A stretch of 64,000 nucleotides of DNA from positions 1 through 64,000 of the forward strand of contig JADKBB010000008.1 of the NCBI GenBank assembly GCA_016715195.1. The letters are read 5' to 3'. A program made the translations under genes and the position numbers. Positions 16,795 through 25,636 of this stretch are shown here, piece by piece. The notes beneath the pieces were generated by a model that worked only from the letters and a program-made list of their open reading frames with translations, ran no database searches and was not told where the DNA came from. Origin of the DNA: Candidatus Villigracilis proximus (lineage in GTDB: Bacteria; Chloroflexota; Anaerolineae; Anaerolineales; Villigracilaceae). Each line of letters starts with the position of its first letter. Within the stretch, counting starts at the first letter, position 1.

Positions 16795-19016
16795 TTATGG
16801 AGTGGGTGTGTAGGGCGGCTCACCGACAGGCCCATACCACGGCACAGTTTGCGGGCTGCCATAATAGTATGTTTCTGCCATGGCTCTAAAGATCGGCACT
16901 GCATACTCTGAACCTTCACCGATATTTTCAACGATCACGACAATTGCAATATCGGGCAGGGTGGTGTTTGCTGCATTTAGGTGTATCCAGCAAACCAGGC
17001 GTGTGATTTGCCATTGCCTGATTCTGCGGTACCGGTCTTGCCGGCCACTTTATATTGTTCGATAAAACCACGTAAGTTGAAGCGTGCCGTGCCGCGTGAA
17101 TTATTGGTTACCATGTACATTGCATCCTGAATGATGGTCAGGTTTTCTGCGCGGACGGGGAGTGTGCCATTGGCTTCAGGGCGGAAGATAAGTTTTGGGT
17201 CGCCTTCTATCGGTTGGATCCTCTCAACGATCTGAGGCCTGTATAAGGTCCCGCCGTTTGCGATGGCGGCGGTAAATGCTGCCACTTGCAAAGGCGTCAC
17301 CAGCATGTCGCCCTGTCCGATGGCCTGATTGACAGCGTCCACTGGTGTAGTGGGGTCGGTGATCTGTCCGGCCAATTCTGGGATCTGGCCAATGCCTGTC
17401 AATTTGCCGAGACCAAACGCGCGCGCCATATTGGCAATATCAGACCTGCGGTCAAAGTTGAACAGGTCGAGACCGATGTGCCAGAAGTATGGATTACAGG
17501 AACGCATCAGACCTTCCTGCAATGTCAGCAGGCCGGAAGGCGTGGTGGATGAGTCGTCGCAGAAATCACCAACGGCTTTCGCGTCTTCGCAGTGCTGCCA
17601 GGTCCAATCATGCAAAACACGTTCTTCGAGTTCTGTGAAATCATATTGGCAATCGTAGGTTGTTTCTTTTAGATAGAGTCCGCTTTCGAGTGCGGCGGCC
17701 ATGCTAATGGTCTTGAATGCCGATCCAAGCGGATACTGCCCCTGTGTGGCGCGGTTGAGTAAGGGTTCGTTTGCGCTGTTGAGCAGATCAACCAGGGCAT
17801 CTCGATTTGGATTGGCAGGCTCAAAAAGATTGGGGTCAAAATCCGGGCCTGAGGCCATCGCGATCACGCGCCCGGTATCCACTTCCATTACGACAATTGC
17901 ACCGCGAAAGAATTCAATCGATTGTTGGGCATAGTACTGCATGTTGCGGTCGATGGTCAGGTAGACTGAGTCTGCGGGTTGTGCTGCGCTTTGGCCGAGC
18001 GTGGAGATGATCTGTCCGCTGGGAGAGACCACGCGCAGAATGCCGCCATGCTGGCCGGCGAGATAATCCTCAGCCCATTTTTCTATGCCAGCCTGCCCAA
18101 CTTTTTCGCTGCCATCGTACCCGAGACGGCGATATGCATCCAACTGTTCGGGGGAAATAAGCTGGGTGTATCCAACGACTTGTGGCGCGAGACCTGTTTC
18201 AAAATAGTAGCGGGAGTTGTACTCGTCTGAGATCACCAGTCCGCCGGGGTTGATGGAAAGCAGACGCTGGGCTTCTTCGCGAGTCCCTTCACACATGGGC
18301 AGGTACCAGCCCGGGCCATTCACATCGATCTCGTCCTGAATGAATTCGGGGTCAAAGCCGCATAATTTTCCGAGCTCATTGAGCAGGGTGTTGATGATCT
18401 CGTAGTCGATCTGATCTGTTTGAATGCCAAAAGCGAAAGCGTCTGCCTGGGAAACGATGGGCAGGCCGTCACGGTCATAAATATCGCCGCGCGCAGGGAT
18501 GTTGTATTCCATCGCCAGTAGATTTCCGTCGGCGAGTTCCGGCAGAATGAGTCCATCCTGCCATTCCACTTTCCATACTTCATTTTCATTGACAAGACGC
18601 ACAACAATATTACGTTGAATATCACCCGCCAATATGGTTTTATAGGTGATGCTGTAAGCCACCTCAGCAGCACGCGGATTAAGCAATGAAGAGTTGATCG
18701 AATATTCCATGCCGGCCGCGCTCATGGTGTTGAGCGCATCATTGATACGCTTTGAGAAGGCTTCCAATGTGATGCCATCCCGGCTGGGTTGACTGAGCAT
18801 GTTGTACATGCTGGCGTAATCATCTTTTTGCAGCGCCTGTAAAAACGCGGTAACCGCTGCCTGTGCATCCGGCGCGGGGATGATCGTGACCTGTGCGGTG
18901 GGCAGCGGGGTTTCTGTGGCAAATGAAAAGATCGGATTACCGCTTGTTCCGCCTGAACCGCAGGCAGAGAGGAATGTTAATATGAGAATAAAATTGACCC
19001 AACGGAAAGCTTTCAT
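16795..19016 (-). CDS. Penicillin-binding protein with MecA-like N-terminal domain, one frameshift near the end
   Basis: A lipoprotein signal (LTFLSACG, Cys 19) is followed by an NTF2-like MecA_N domain (about 45-155), a dimerisation domain and the transpeptidase: SAFK at 432-435, SCN at 506-508, KTG at 660-662. It cross-links peptidoglycan outside the membrane. The long frame stops at 16977 after WFAGYT; one added base in the CC before TAAATG lets the neighbouring frame continue with LNAANTTLPDIAIVVIVENI to a stop at 16795, giving about 740 residues. That tail belongs to the transpeptidase fold, so the break is probably an error. Anchoring through a lipid in place of a transmembrane helix is the notable feature. 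Confidence 0.9.
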
Positions 19017-19075
19017 TTGTTTCCTTTCAATCTTTACGCCATTCCCTTTTTATATGATGACGCAAGTCCAATTGT

Positions 19076-19747
19076 TTAATCGGATGTTTCGCCGCGCAGG
19101 ATCGCGCCCGAGACATGACATTTATAATTCAACAGATTTTGACAGGCCATTGGCACATCGGCCTCAGGGTGAATATCAAAAGTATGTAGCGCGCGCAGCA
19201 CATGGCACATGGGCAATCCCATGACACCTGCAAAACATCCATTCATTGATTCAACGGGTTGGAATTTGGGATGTTGAATGGCGTATGCGCCCGCTTTGTC
19301 CATTGGATCACCGGTTTGGATGTAGGCTGTGATCTCGTCAGCTGAGTAGGCGCGCATGGGTACATCGGTGATGCATAACTCGGTCAACATTTTTCCGTCA
19401 CTGACTCTGTAAAATGCGACTCCTGTATACACCTGATGAGTCTGTCCGCGCAGTTGTTTGAGCATCCATTCAGCTTCCGCTTCATCTTTGGGCTTGCCAA
19501 AAATGGAATTGCCGAATATGACCGCGGTATCCGAGCCGATGATGATATTTTCTGGCTGAACTTTTTCAGCCACGGCCAGCGCCTTGGCCTGTGCCAGTCG
19601 CAGCACATAATCTCTGGGCGCTTCACCCGCCAGTTGACTTTCGTCCACATCTGAGACGATGGCATTGTATTTCCAGTTCCCAAGTGCGAGTAATTGTCTG
19701 CGGCGCGGAGAGTTGGACGCCAACACTAAAATAGTCTTATCTGTCAC
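19076..19747 (-). CDS. Maf-like nucleoside triphosphate pyrophosphatase
   Basis: The 223-residue protein opens with the Maf signature LVLASNSPRRRQLLAL and has the SDVDE, IIGSDTAV and FGKPKDEAEAEWML segments. Maf enzymes hydrolyse dTTP/UTP or modified nucleotides. The start is set at GTG 19747, because upstream residues are of low quality and a TAGAAT box lies seven bases before the GTG, which suggests a leaderless transcript. The C-terminal 30 residues beyond the usual end are an extension with Cys and His. Confidence 0.9.
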   Translation of the reverse strand: MTDKTILVLASNSPRRRQLLALGNWKYNAIVSDVDESQLAGEAPRDYVLRLAQAKALAVAEKVQPENIIIGSDTAVIFGNSIFGKPKDEAEAEWMLKQLRGQTHQVYTGVAFYRVSDGKMLTELCITDVPMRAYSADEITAYIQTGDPMDKAGAYAIQHPKFQPVESMNGCFAGVMGLPMCHVLRALHTFDIHPEADVPMACQNLLNYKCHVSGAILRGETSD

Positions 19748-19989
19748 ATCAAGAATTCTAACACAGTCTTTTTTTGCCGATATTAAGCCCAAATAAGCGC
19801 TTGTTATTGAAAAAAGTAAACATATAGGGCTTACACAAATCCAAAAGAGTCCACGAATTTGCGATTTGCCAATTTGCCTGCGGGCAGGCTTCATACGGGG
19901 CTTTAGTCCCCGGCAGTTTCTCCCCTCACACATCCATCATCAGGTGTACAATGTGTGAAAAAAATCTGTCTAGTCAATATGGAGATAAT

Positions 19990-20562
19990 ATGCAGCAACT
20001 AAAAGATCGGATATTAAGAGATGGTCAAGTTTTGGGAAATGGAATTTTGAAAGTGGATAGTTTTGTGAATCATCAGGTAGACCCTTCCCTGATGGATGCC
20101 TGCGGACGCGAGTTTGCCAAACGTTTTGCAGATTGCGGCGCAACAAAAATTCTCACCGCCGAAATTTCAGGCATCGCACCCGCCCTGACCACCGGCATTC
20201 ACCTCGGCCTGCCTGTTGTGTATGCGCGCAAGAACAAACCCATCACCATGCCCGATCAGGTTTATTTAACCCTCGCGCCCTCGCACACCAAGGGACGCAT
20301 GGTCGAGTTGATCGTCTCTCCCGAATATCTGGCGAATAACGAAAAAGTCCTTATTATTGATGATTTTCTTGCTTCAGGCGCGACCATTCTTGGGCTGGTA
20401 CGTTTGGCCGAAGCTGCCGGTTCGCAGATCGTGGGCATCGGCGCGTTGATCGAAAAAGATTTCGAAGGCGGACGCGAAGCGCTCAAACCGGTTGGCGTTC
20501 AAGTTGAGTCGCTGGCCTGCATCGCTTCATTGGATAACAACAAGATCACGTTTGTGGATTAA
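19990..20562 (+). CDS. xpt: Xanthine phosphoribosyltransferase
   Basis: The 190-residue enzyme matches Xpt along its length: MQQLKDRILRDG start, ILKVDSFVNHQVDP, EISGIAPAL, VVYARK and the PRPP-binding VLIIDDFLASG. It converts xanthine to XMP, feeding guaA two genes downstream. ATG 19990 has a GGAGATAAT site; an in-frame ATG at 19951 lies inside a TACAAT box and is less likely. Confidence 0.93.
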   Translation: MQQLKDRILRDGQVLGNGILKVDSFVNHQVDPSLMDACGREFAKRFADCGATKILTAEISGIAPALTTGIHLGLPVVYARKNKPITMPDQVYLTLAPSHTKGRMVELIVSPEYLANNEKVLIIDDFLASGATILGLVRLAEAAGSQIVGIGALIEKDFEGGREALKPVGVQVESLACIASLDNNKITFVD

Positions 20563-20643
20563 ACGTTGAAGGGGAAACGCTTTATCAGACGTATCCTCTG
20601 GTATCATGTTTTTATTCATATCATTGGATGGATTTTTACCCAC

Positions 20644-20949
20644 ATGAGTTTTCTGATTCCAGTCGCGCGTCTGCGCGAGACCTCAAGCCTGATTGCGTTT
20701 CATCATCCTTCTCCCAGCTATAAGTTTCACGTGCTGATCGTGCCCAAGCATGAAACCGCAACTCTGGCGCAGCTTGATCCGCAGGACACCGCTTTTCTGA
20801 CAGACTTATATTCCACTGTGCAAAGTCTTGTGGACGAATTTCATTTGCAGGCTTATCGTCTGATCGTGAACGGCGGCGAATATCAGGATTTTCCGCATTT
20901 GCATTTTCATCTTATCTCTGATGTTACAAGTCAAAAGTCAAAGGTCTAA
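20644..20949 (+). CDS. HIT-domain protein
   Basis: The 101-residue protein has the histidine triad HLHFHL near the end (FPHLHFHLIS) and FHVLIVPKHE earlier, typical of HIT nucleotide hydrolases/transferases. It is shorter at the N-terminus than usual Hint proteins, lacking the CxxC region. A longer start at 20566 is in frame but its extra segment looks like non-coding sequence. The last residues (TSQKSKV) come from a repeat-like AAGTCAAAAGTC stretch that also forms a hairpin after the gene. Confidence 0.8.
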   Translation: MSFLIPVARLRETSSLIAFHHPSPSYKFHVLIVPKHETATLAQLDPQDTAFLTDLYSTVQSLVDEFHLQAYRLIVNGGEYQDFPHLHFHLISDVTSQKSKV

Positions 20950-20968
20950 ACCCGGCCTTTGACTTTTG
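20932..20968. terminator. Hairpin at the end of the HIT gene
   Basis: CAAAAGTCAAAGG (20932-20944) pairs perfectly with CCTTTGACTTTTG (20956-20968). It overlaps the stop codon and is built from the AAGTCAAAAGTC repeat. There is no good T-run, so termination is uncertain. Confidence 0.5.
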
Positions 20969-21011
20969 ACTTTCAACTTTTGACCATAATTTTTGATACA
21001 GGAAGTAATAC

Positions 21012-22550
21012 ATGACAGAATCCATTGCCATTCTCGATTTCGGTTCGCAATATGCGCAGATCATTGCGCGGCGTGTGCGCGAAGTAAATGTCTATTGTGA
21101 ATTGTTCCCGTGGGATGCGCCGCAGGAAAAAATTCTTTCGATCAATCCCAAAGGATTCATCCTCTCCGGCGGACCGAAATCTGTATATGAAGAGAACGCG
21201 CCGTATATTCAGAAATTTATTTTGGAAACCGGCCTGCCCATTCTCGGCATTTGCTACGGTATGCAGGCATTGACTCATGCCCTCGGCGGTCAAGTAGATT
21301 CATCAGCTCATCGTGAATATGGCCCCGCAGAAATTCAATCCCTTATTCCCAATCAACTAATTACCAATATTTCACAGGTTTGGATGTCGCATGGAGACAA
21401 GATCACGCGCATGCCTGATGGGTTTGTGGCGCTGGCGAAATCGGGCAATAGTCCCTTCGCGGCGATGGGTGATATGCAGCGCAAATATTTCGGCGTGCAG
21501 TTTCACCCGGAAGTGCATCACACTCCCAACGGGACGGAGCTGCTCAAACACTTTGCCGTGGATATTTGCAACGTCAAACCAGAATGGACGGCGTCTTCCA
21601 TTATTGATGCAAGTGTGAAACGCATTCGTGAACAGGTTGGCAGTGAGCGTGTGTTGGCGGCTGTCAGCGGCGGCGTGGATTCAACAGTGGCGGCGGCGCT
21701 GGTGCATAAAGCCATCGGCGATCAACTGGTGACGGTTTTTGTGGATACAGGTTTGCTGCGCCATAAAGAAGGTGAGCAAGTCGCATCCGCTTTGCGCGGC
21801 GGCCTGGGCGTGGAATTAATTACAGTGGAAGCAAGCGATGATTTTCTCGGCGCATTGAAGGGTGTGACAGACCCGGAACAAAAGCGAAAGATCGTCGGCG
21901 AAAAATTTATCCGCATTTTTGAGCGGGAAGCAAAGAGCGTTGGTCAGCCAAAATTTTTAGTGCAGGGCACGATCTATCCTGATGTGGTTGAATCTTCGGG
22001 TCCTGATCGCAGCAAGGCAGCCAAGATCAAGTCGCATCACAATGTGGGCGGACTTCCCGAAGATATGCAGTTTGAACTTGTTGAACCGTTGCGCTATTTG
22101 TTTAAGGATGAAGTGCGGTTGGTGGGCGAAGCGCTTGGGCTGAGTGAAAGCCTGGTGTGGCGGCAACCGTTTCCAGGTCCGGGGTTGACCGTGCGCTGTC
22201 TCGGGGAGTGTACGCCTGAGCGTGTGTCCCGTCTGCGGGCGGCGGATCACATCCTGCAGGAGGAATTATCCAAAGAAGGATTTTTAGGAAAAGGCGGCAC
22301 TGCTTCTCAGGCCTTTGTGGTTTTGCTTCCGGTGAAATCGGTGGGCGTGATGGGTGACCAGCGCACATATCAGGAGGCCGCTGCGATCCGTGTGGTGACC
22401 ACTGAAGATTTTATGACCGCCGATTGGGCGCGCCTGCCTTACGAACTTTTGGCGCGGGTTGCAAATCGCATTGTGAATGAAGTGGAAGGAATCAATCGGG
22501 TGGTGTATGATATTACAAGTAAGCCGCCAGCGACGATTGAGTGGGAGTGA
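21012..22550 (+). CDS. guaA: GMP synthase (glutamine-hydrolysing)
   Basis: The 512-residue enzyme carries a class I glutamine amidotransferase (GICYGMQAL with nucleophile Cys81; FHPEVHHT), the ATP pyrophosphatase loop SGGVDST and the C-terminal dimerisation domain ending KPPATIEWE. It turns XMP into GMP. With xpt upstream it forms a small guanine-nucleotide salvage group. It ends with TGA, evidence that TGA acts as a normal stop in this genome. Confidence 0.97.
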   Translation: MTESIAILDFGSQYAQIIARRVREVNVYCELFPWDAPQEKILSINPKGFILSGGPKSVYEENAPYIQKFILETGLPILGICYGMQALTHALGGQVDSSAHREYGPAEIQSLIPNQLITNISQVWMSHGDKITRMPDGFVALAKSGNSPFAAMGDMQRKYFGVQFHPEVHHTPNGTELLKHFAVDICNVKPEWTASSIIDASVKRIREQVGSERVLAAVSGGVDSTVAAALVHKAIGDQLVTVFVDTGLLRHKEGEQVASALRGGLGVELITVEASDDFLGALKGVTDPEQKRKIVGEKFIRIFEREAKSVGQPKFLVQGTIYPDVVESSGPDRSKAAKIKSHHNVGGLPEDMQFELVEPLRYLFKDEVRLVGEALGLSESLVWRQPFPGPGLTVRCLGECTPERVSRLRAADHILQEELSKEGFLGKGGTASQAFVVLLPVKSVGVMGDQRTYQEAAAIRVVTTEDFMTADWARLPYELLARVANRIVNEVEGINRVVYDITSKPPATIEWE

Positions 22551-22805
22551 CGATTTACGATTTTTGATTTTGGATTTACGATGGTCAGGTTGTTGGAATA
22601 TACATTCAGAAAAATATAGAGTCGGATAGTTCACTTGCCCTGCGGGCGCTGTCCGGTTTTTACCTGCCTTGAAATTTTTAAGATAAAACACCGCACTTGC
22701 TCCGAATGTAAGTGCGGTGTTGATTGTTGAAGTTGATGATCTTTTTATATCTTTGCGCGAAGTGATCTGCTTATAAAAACATAAAAAATAAATAAGGGAG
22801 AAGAA
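22551..22805. other. Gap with STRR-like start and a hairpin; no gene
   Basis: ATTTACGATTTTTGATTTTGG-type repeats occupy 22553-22582. AACACCGCACTT (22687-22698) and AAGTGCGGTGTT (22710-22721) form a hairpin, with a T-rich side only on the minus strand. The rest shows no coding sign. Confidence 0.6.
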
Positions 22806-23726
22806 ATGAAACTTGATTTTGGTGAAGTATTGGGACGGACATGGAAGATCGGTTGGAATCACAAGGCGCTGTGGCTGTGGCAGATGCTGCCAGGGTTGCT
22901 TTCTGTTTTTTTTATACCATTGCTCTTTGTTGTAAACCCTGCTTTTGCAGAATTCATGCCTGCCCCGTGGAACCGGTTTGTAAATGATGGCTGGGTCGTA
23001 GTCTTGTTTATGGTGTTGACTATTCTTTTGATATTTCCACTGACGGCGGCAGGCATCGGCGCTCAATTAATATCCACGTACGGCGCCTTGCAGGTGGAAA
23101 AAGGCGCAGAGAAACTTTCTTTTCGTGAATTATTTACTAACAGCCTGCCATATTTCTGGCGGGTTTTTGGTTTGTATTTCATCTTCGGTGGCGCGTGGAT
23201 GGTGATCTGGTTTGCTTTTTTGATCTTTATTTCTATTGCTTCGGCTTTTACATTCGGGCTGGCTGCTTTTTGTTTTATGCCAATATTCATGCTGTTGATC
23301 CCGCTCATCCTTGTTGGATATTCCGTTTTGGAACTGGCACAGGCCGCCATTGTTGCGGATGATATGGGCACGCTGGAATCGATCTCGCACGGCTGGAAAC
23401 TTTTTCGCGCCAATGCATTACATGTGATCATCCTGATGGTGATCCTTTATTTTGCGCTTTCCATGTTGTCCAGCGTATTTATGTTCCCGGTGATGTTCCC
23501 GATGATGTTATTCCCGATGGCAATGGAAATGGATGGGATTACAGGTACGACGCTGTTTGTGCTGTTTTTGATTTTCGTTCCGCTTATGATGTTGTTTTCG
23601 TATGTAGTTCAGGGCATTCTAATGGCCTTTTTTCAATCCGCCTGGGCGGTGGCGTACCTGCGATTGAGCGTTGATGCGAACACGCCCATTATGGCAGAAG
23701 ATACATCTGTTAAGGCTGGAATATGA
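22806..23726 (+). CDS. Multi-pass membrane protein, paralogue 1 of 3
   Basis: The 306-residue protein starts LDFGEVLGRTWKIGWNHKALWLW, a short amphipathic start shared with the next two genes. There are about six hydrophobic segments; conserved points between paralogues are the central LPYFWRVFGL and the LELAQAAIV...GWKLFRAN block. No enzyme motif is visible. It resembles the membrane domain of glycerophosphodiester phosphodiesterases found in Chloroflexota and Firmicutes, of unknown role. It overlaps the next gene by four bases. Confidence 0.75.
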   Translation: MKLDFGEVLGRTWKIGWNHKALWLWQMLPGLLSVFFIPLLFVVNPAFAEFMPAPWNRFVNDGWVVVLFMVLTILLIFPLTAAGIGAQLISTYGALQVEKGAEKLSFRELFTNSLPYFWRVFGLYFIFGGAWMVIWFAFLIFISIASAFTFGLAAFCFMPIFMLLIPLILVGYSVLELAQAAIVADDMGTLESISHGWKLFRANALHVIILMVILYFALSMLSSVFMFPVMFPMMLFPMAMEMDGITGTTLFVLFLIFVPLMMLFSYVVQGILMAFFQSAWAVAYLRLSVDANTPIMAEDTSVKAGI

Positions 23727-24628
23727 ATTTCGATTACAGCAACGTTTTAACGCGTGCCGCCCAACTCAGTTGGAAGCATAAATCCATTTGGGGCTTGCTT
23801 CTGCTGCCGATCGTGACAGGGTTTCTGCCGTTTGCTTTTTTCATTGTTCTCTTTTTGGCCCAGGTTATGGCTGTGAATGCGGAACTCCCCGCATTTGTTG
23901 ATGTGATCTTTGTGATCCTCTTTTTTCTGAGTCTTATTTTCTTTGGCATCTTCAACTATGCAGTTCGTGCCGCAACCGGTTCAGCAGCCACGCTGGGAAT
24001 TGTCCGCGCGGATCGGGGCGAAGGCTCCACCCGTTTCATGGATTTATTGCGAGATGGTCTGCCGTATTTCTGGCGCGTCCTCGGGCTGATGTTGATCGTT
24101 AATTTGACGGTTGGCTTGGCACTCACCCTCTTTAATCTACTCACGTTTATATTGATCGTGGTTACCATCGGCATGGCTTCCATTTGCCTGCAACCGATTT
24201 TGATATTGTTGATGCCGTTGGTATTCCTGATGAGCGCTGTTCTGGAAGCTGCTCAAGCTGCGATTCTCATGGAAGAGATGAGCGTCATGGATGCGCTTAA
24301 ACATGCGCTGCATGTGGTGCGCGCCCATTTTTGGAAATATGTCATTATCACCATGGTCGTTTATTTCGGCAGTTCGATCCTGAGCAGTTTTCTTATCACG
24401 CCACTGATGATGCCGCTTTTTGTATTTCCATTTTTACTGGAGTTGGGACAGGAAATGAGTTTGCAGGGTACGGTTTTGATCGCCCTGTTCTTTTTTTGCA
24501 TTTTCTTTCCGGCGATAATCCTGCTTTCAAGTTTCCTTGGTGTTTTCATGAAGACAGCCCTAAACCTCACCTACCGTAGACTCTCCCCAAGTCTGCTGGA
24601 AAACCGAGAATCAGGTATTATTCAGTAA
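23723..24628 (+). CDS. Multi-pass membrane protein, paralogue 2 of 3
   Basis: The 301-residue protein begins MNFDYSNVLTRAAQLSWKHKSIWG, then has about six membrane segments and the shared LPYFWRVLGL and EAAQAAILMEEMSVMDALKHALHVVRAHFWK blocks. ATGA coupling to the first paralogue shows they are translated together. Function unknown; an oligomer with its neighbours is a reasonable guess. Confidence 0.75.
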   Translation: MNFDYSNVLTRAAQLSWKHKSIWGLLLLPIVTGFLPFAFFIVLFLAQVMAVNAELPAFVDVIFVILFFLSLIFFGIFNYAVRAATGSAATLGIVRADRGEGSTRFMDLLRDGLPYFWRVLGLMLIVNLTVGLALTLFNLLTFILIVVTIGMASICLQPILILLMPLVFLMSAVLEAAQAAILMEEMSVMDALKHALHVVRAHFWKYVIITMVVYFGSSILSSFLITPLMMPLFVFPFLLELGQEMSLQGTVLIALFFFCIFFPAIILLSSFLGVFMKTALNLTYRRLSPSLLENRESGIIQ

Positions 24629-24649
24629 ATTGTAGAAAAGGAGTCTGCC

Positions 24650-25636
24650 ATGAAATTCGACCTTCTTGAAGTTTTTATCCGTGCCGGAAAGATCACCTGG
24701 AAATACAAGATATTGTGGATATTCGGCATCCTTGCCAGTTGCGGCAGGAGCAGCGGAAGTAATTCCAATTCAAGCAGCAGAAGCAATGGCAGTGGAACAG
24801 GCGAAAACCCGTTCACACCTGAAATGCTGAGGCAGATCGAAGTTTTCCTGGCGCGCATGGAAAGCTGGTTTCAACAAAATACCTGGATCGTGTTTGCACT
24901 ATTTGCAGTTTTTTTCATTGCCCTTATTTTGCAAATATTTTTCACGCTTGTCGGTACGGCTGGCCTGGCGCGCGGCGTGGTTAAAGCGGAAAATGGCGCA
25001 GAGTCTCTGCAATTTGGTGAACTATTCGGTGAAAGTCTCGATTACTTCTGGCGGCTGTTCGGAGCGGCGATCGTCATCTGGCTGCCCTATTTCATTCTTT
25101 TTTTTGCCGCGATATTGATCGGGTTACTTCCACTCATTAACAGCGGCACCAGCACACCTGATATGACCGCTGCGGGCGGTTTGGTTGTATTGATCCTGAT
25201 CGCCGTCTGTTGCTGCGCGATTCCAGTTTCCATTGCATTGAGCTTGTATCATGTGCAGGTCAAGCGCTCCATTATTGTAGATAATTTGGGCGTCTTTGGC
25301 GCATTGGGGCGTGGTTGGCAGGTCTTTTTACAAAATATTATTCCCCTGCTCATTATCGGCATTGTGCTTGGTATCGCTGGTTTTATCATCAACCTTATTC
25401 TTTTATTACCCATCCTGCTGCTGGTTCTTCCATTAATGCAAACCTTTATTGAGGGCAACATTACTTCATGGCAGCCTTTTATCGCGGTGGGTATATTTGT
25501 CCTTTGTTACAGTCCGGTTTTATGGGTACTCAACGGCATTCTCACAACCTACACCGAATCCGTCTGGACTCTGGCTTACCTGCGCAGCACCACTCCCAAA
25601 GAAGTTGCTCCCGTTTTTCTTGAGGCCAATGCGTAA
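24650..25636 (+). CDS. Multi-pass membrane protein, paralogue 3 of 3, with Ser/Gly/Asn-rich insert
   Basis: The 328-residue protein starts MKFDLLEVFIRAGKITWKYKILW, matching the other two, but between the first and second hydrophobic stretch carries a low-complexity Ser/Asn/Gly insert (about residues 40-65). LDYFWRLFGA and the RSIIVDNLGVFGALGRGWQVF block correspond to those of the paralogues. An AAAGGAG site lies before the ATG. Its stop overlaps the start of the FHA gene by eight bases (ATGCGTAA). Confidence 0.75.
   Translation: MKFDLLEVFIRAGKITWKYKILWIFGILASCGRSSGSNSNSSSRSNGSGTGENPFTPEMLRQIEVFLARMESWFQQNTWIVFALFAVFFIALILQIFFTLVGTAGLARGVVKAENGAESLQFGELFGESLDYFWRLFGAAIVIWLPYFILFFAAILIGLLPLINSGTSTPDMTAAGGLVVLILIAVCCCAIPVSIALSLYHVQVKRSIIVDNLGVFGALGRGWQVFLQNIIPLLIIGIVLGIAGFIINLILLLPILLLVLPLMQTFIEGNITSWQPFIAVGIFVLCYSPVLWVLNGILTTYTESVWTLAYLRSTTPKEVAPVFLEANA

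Noticed and set aside
25449..25628. 60-residue N-terminal extension of the FHA protein
   Set aside because: It overlaps the preceding membrane gene and lacks signal character; the start at 25629 gives a proper signal peptide.
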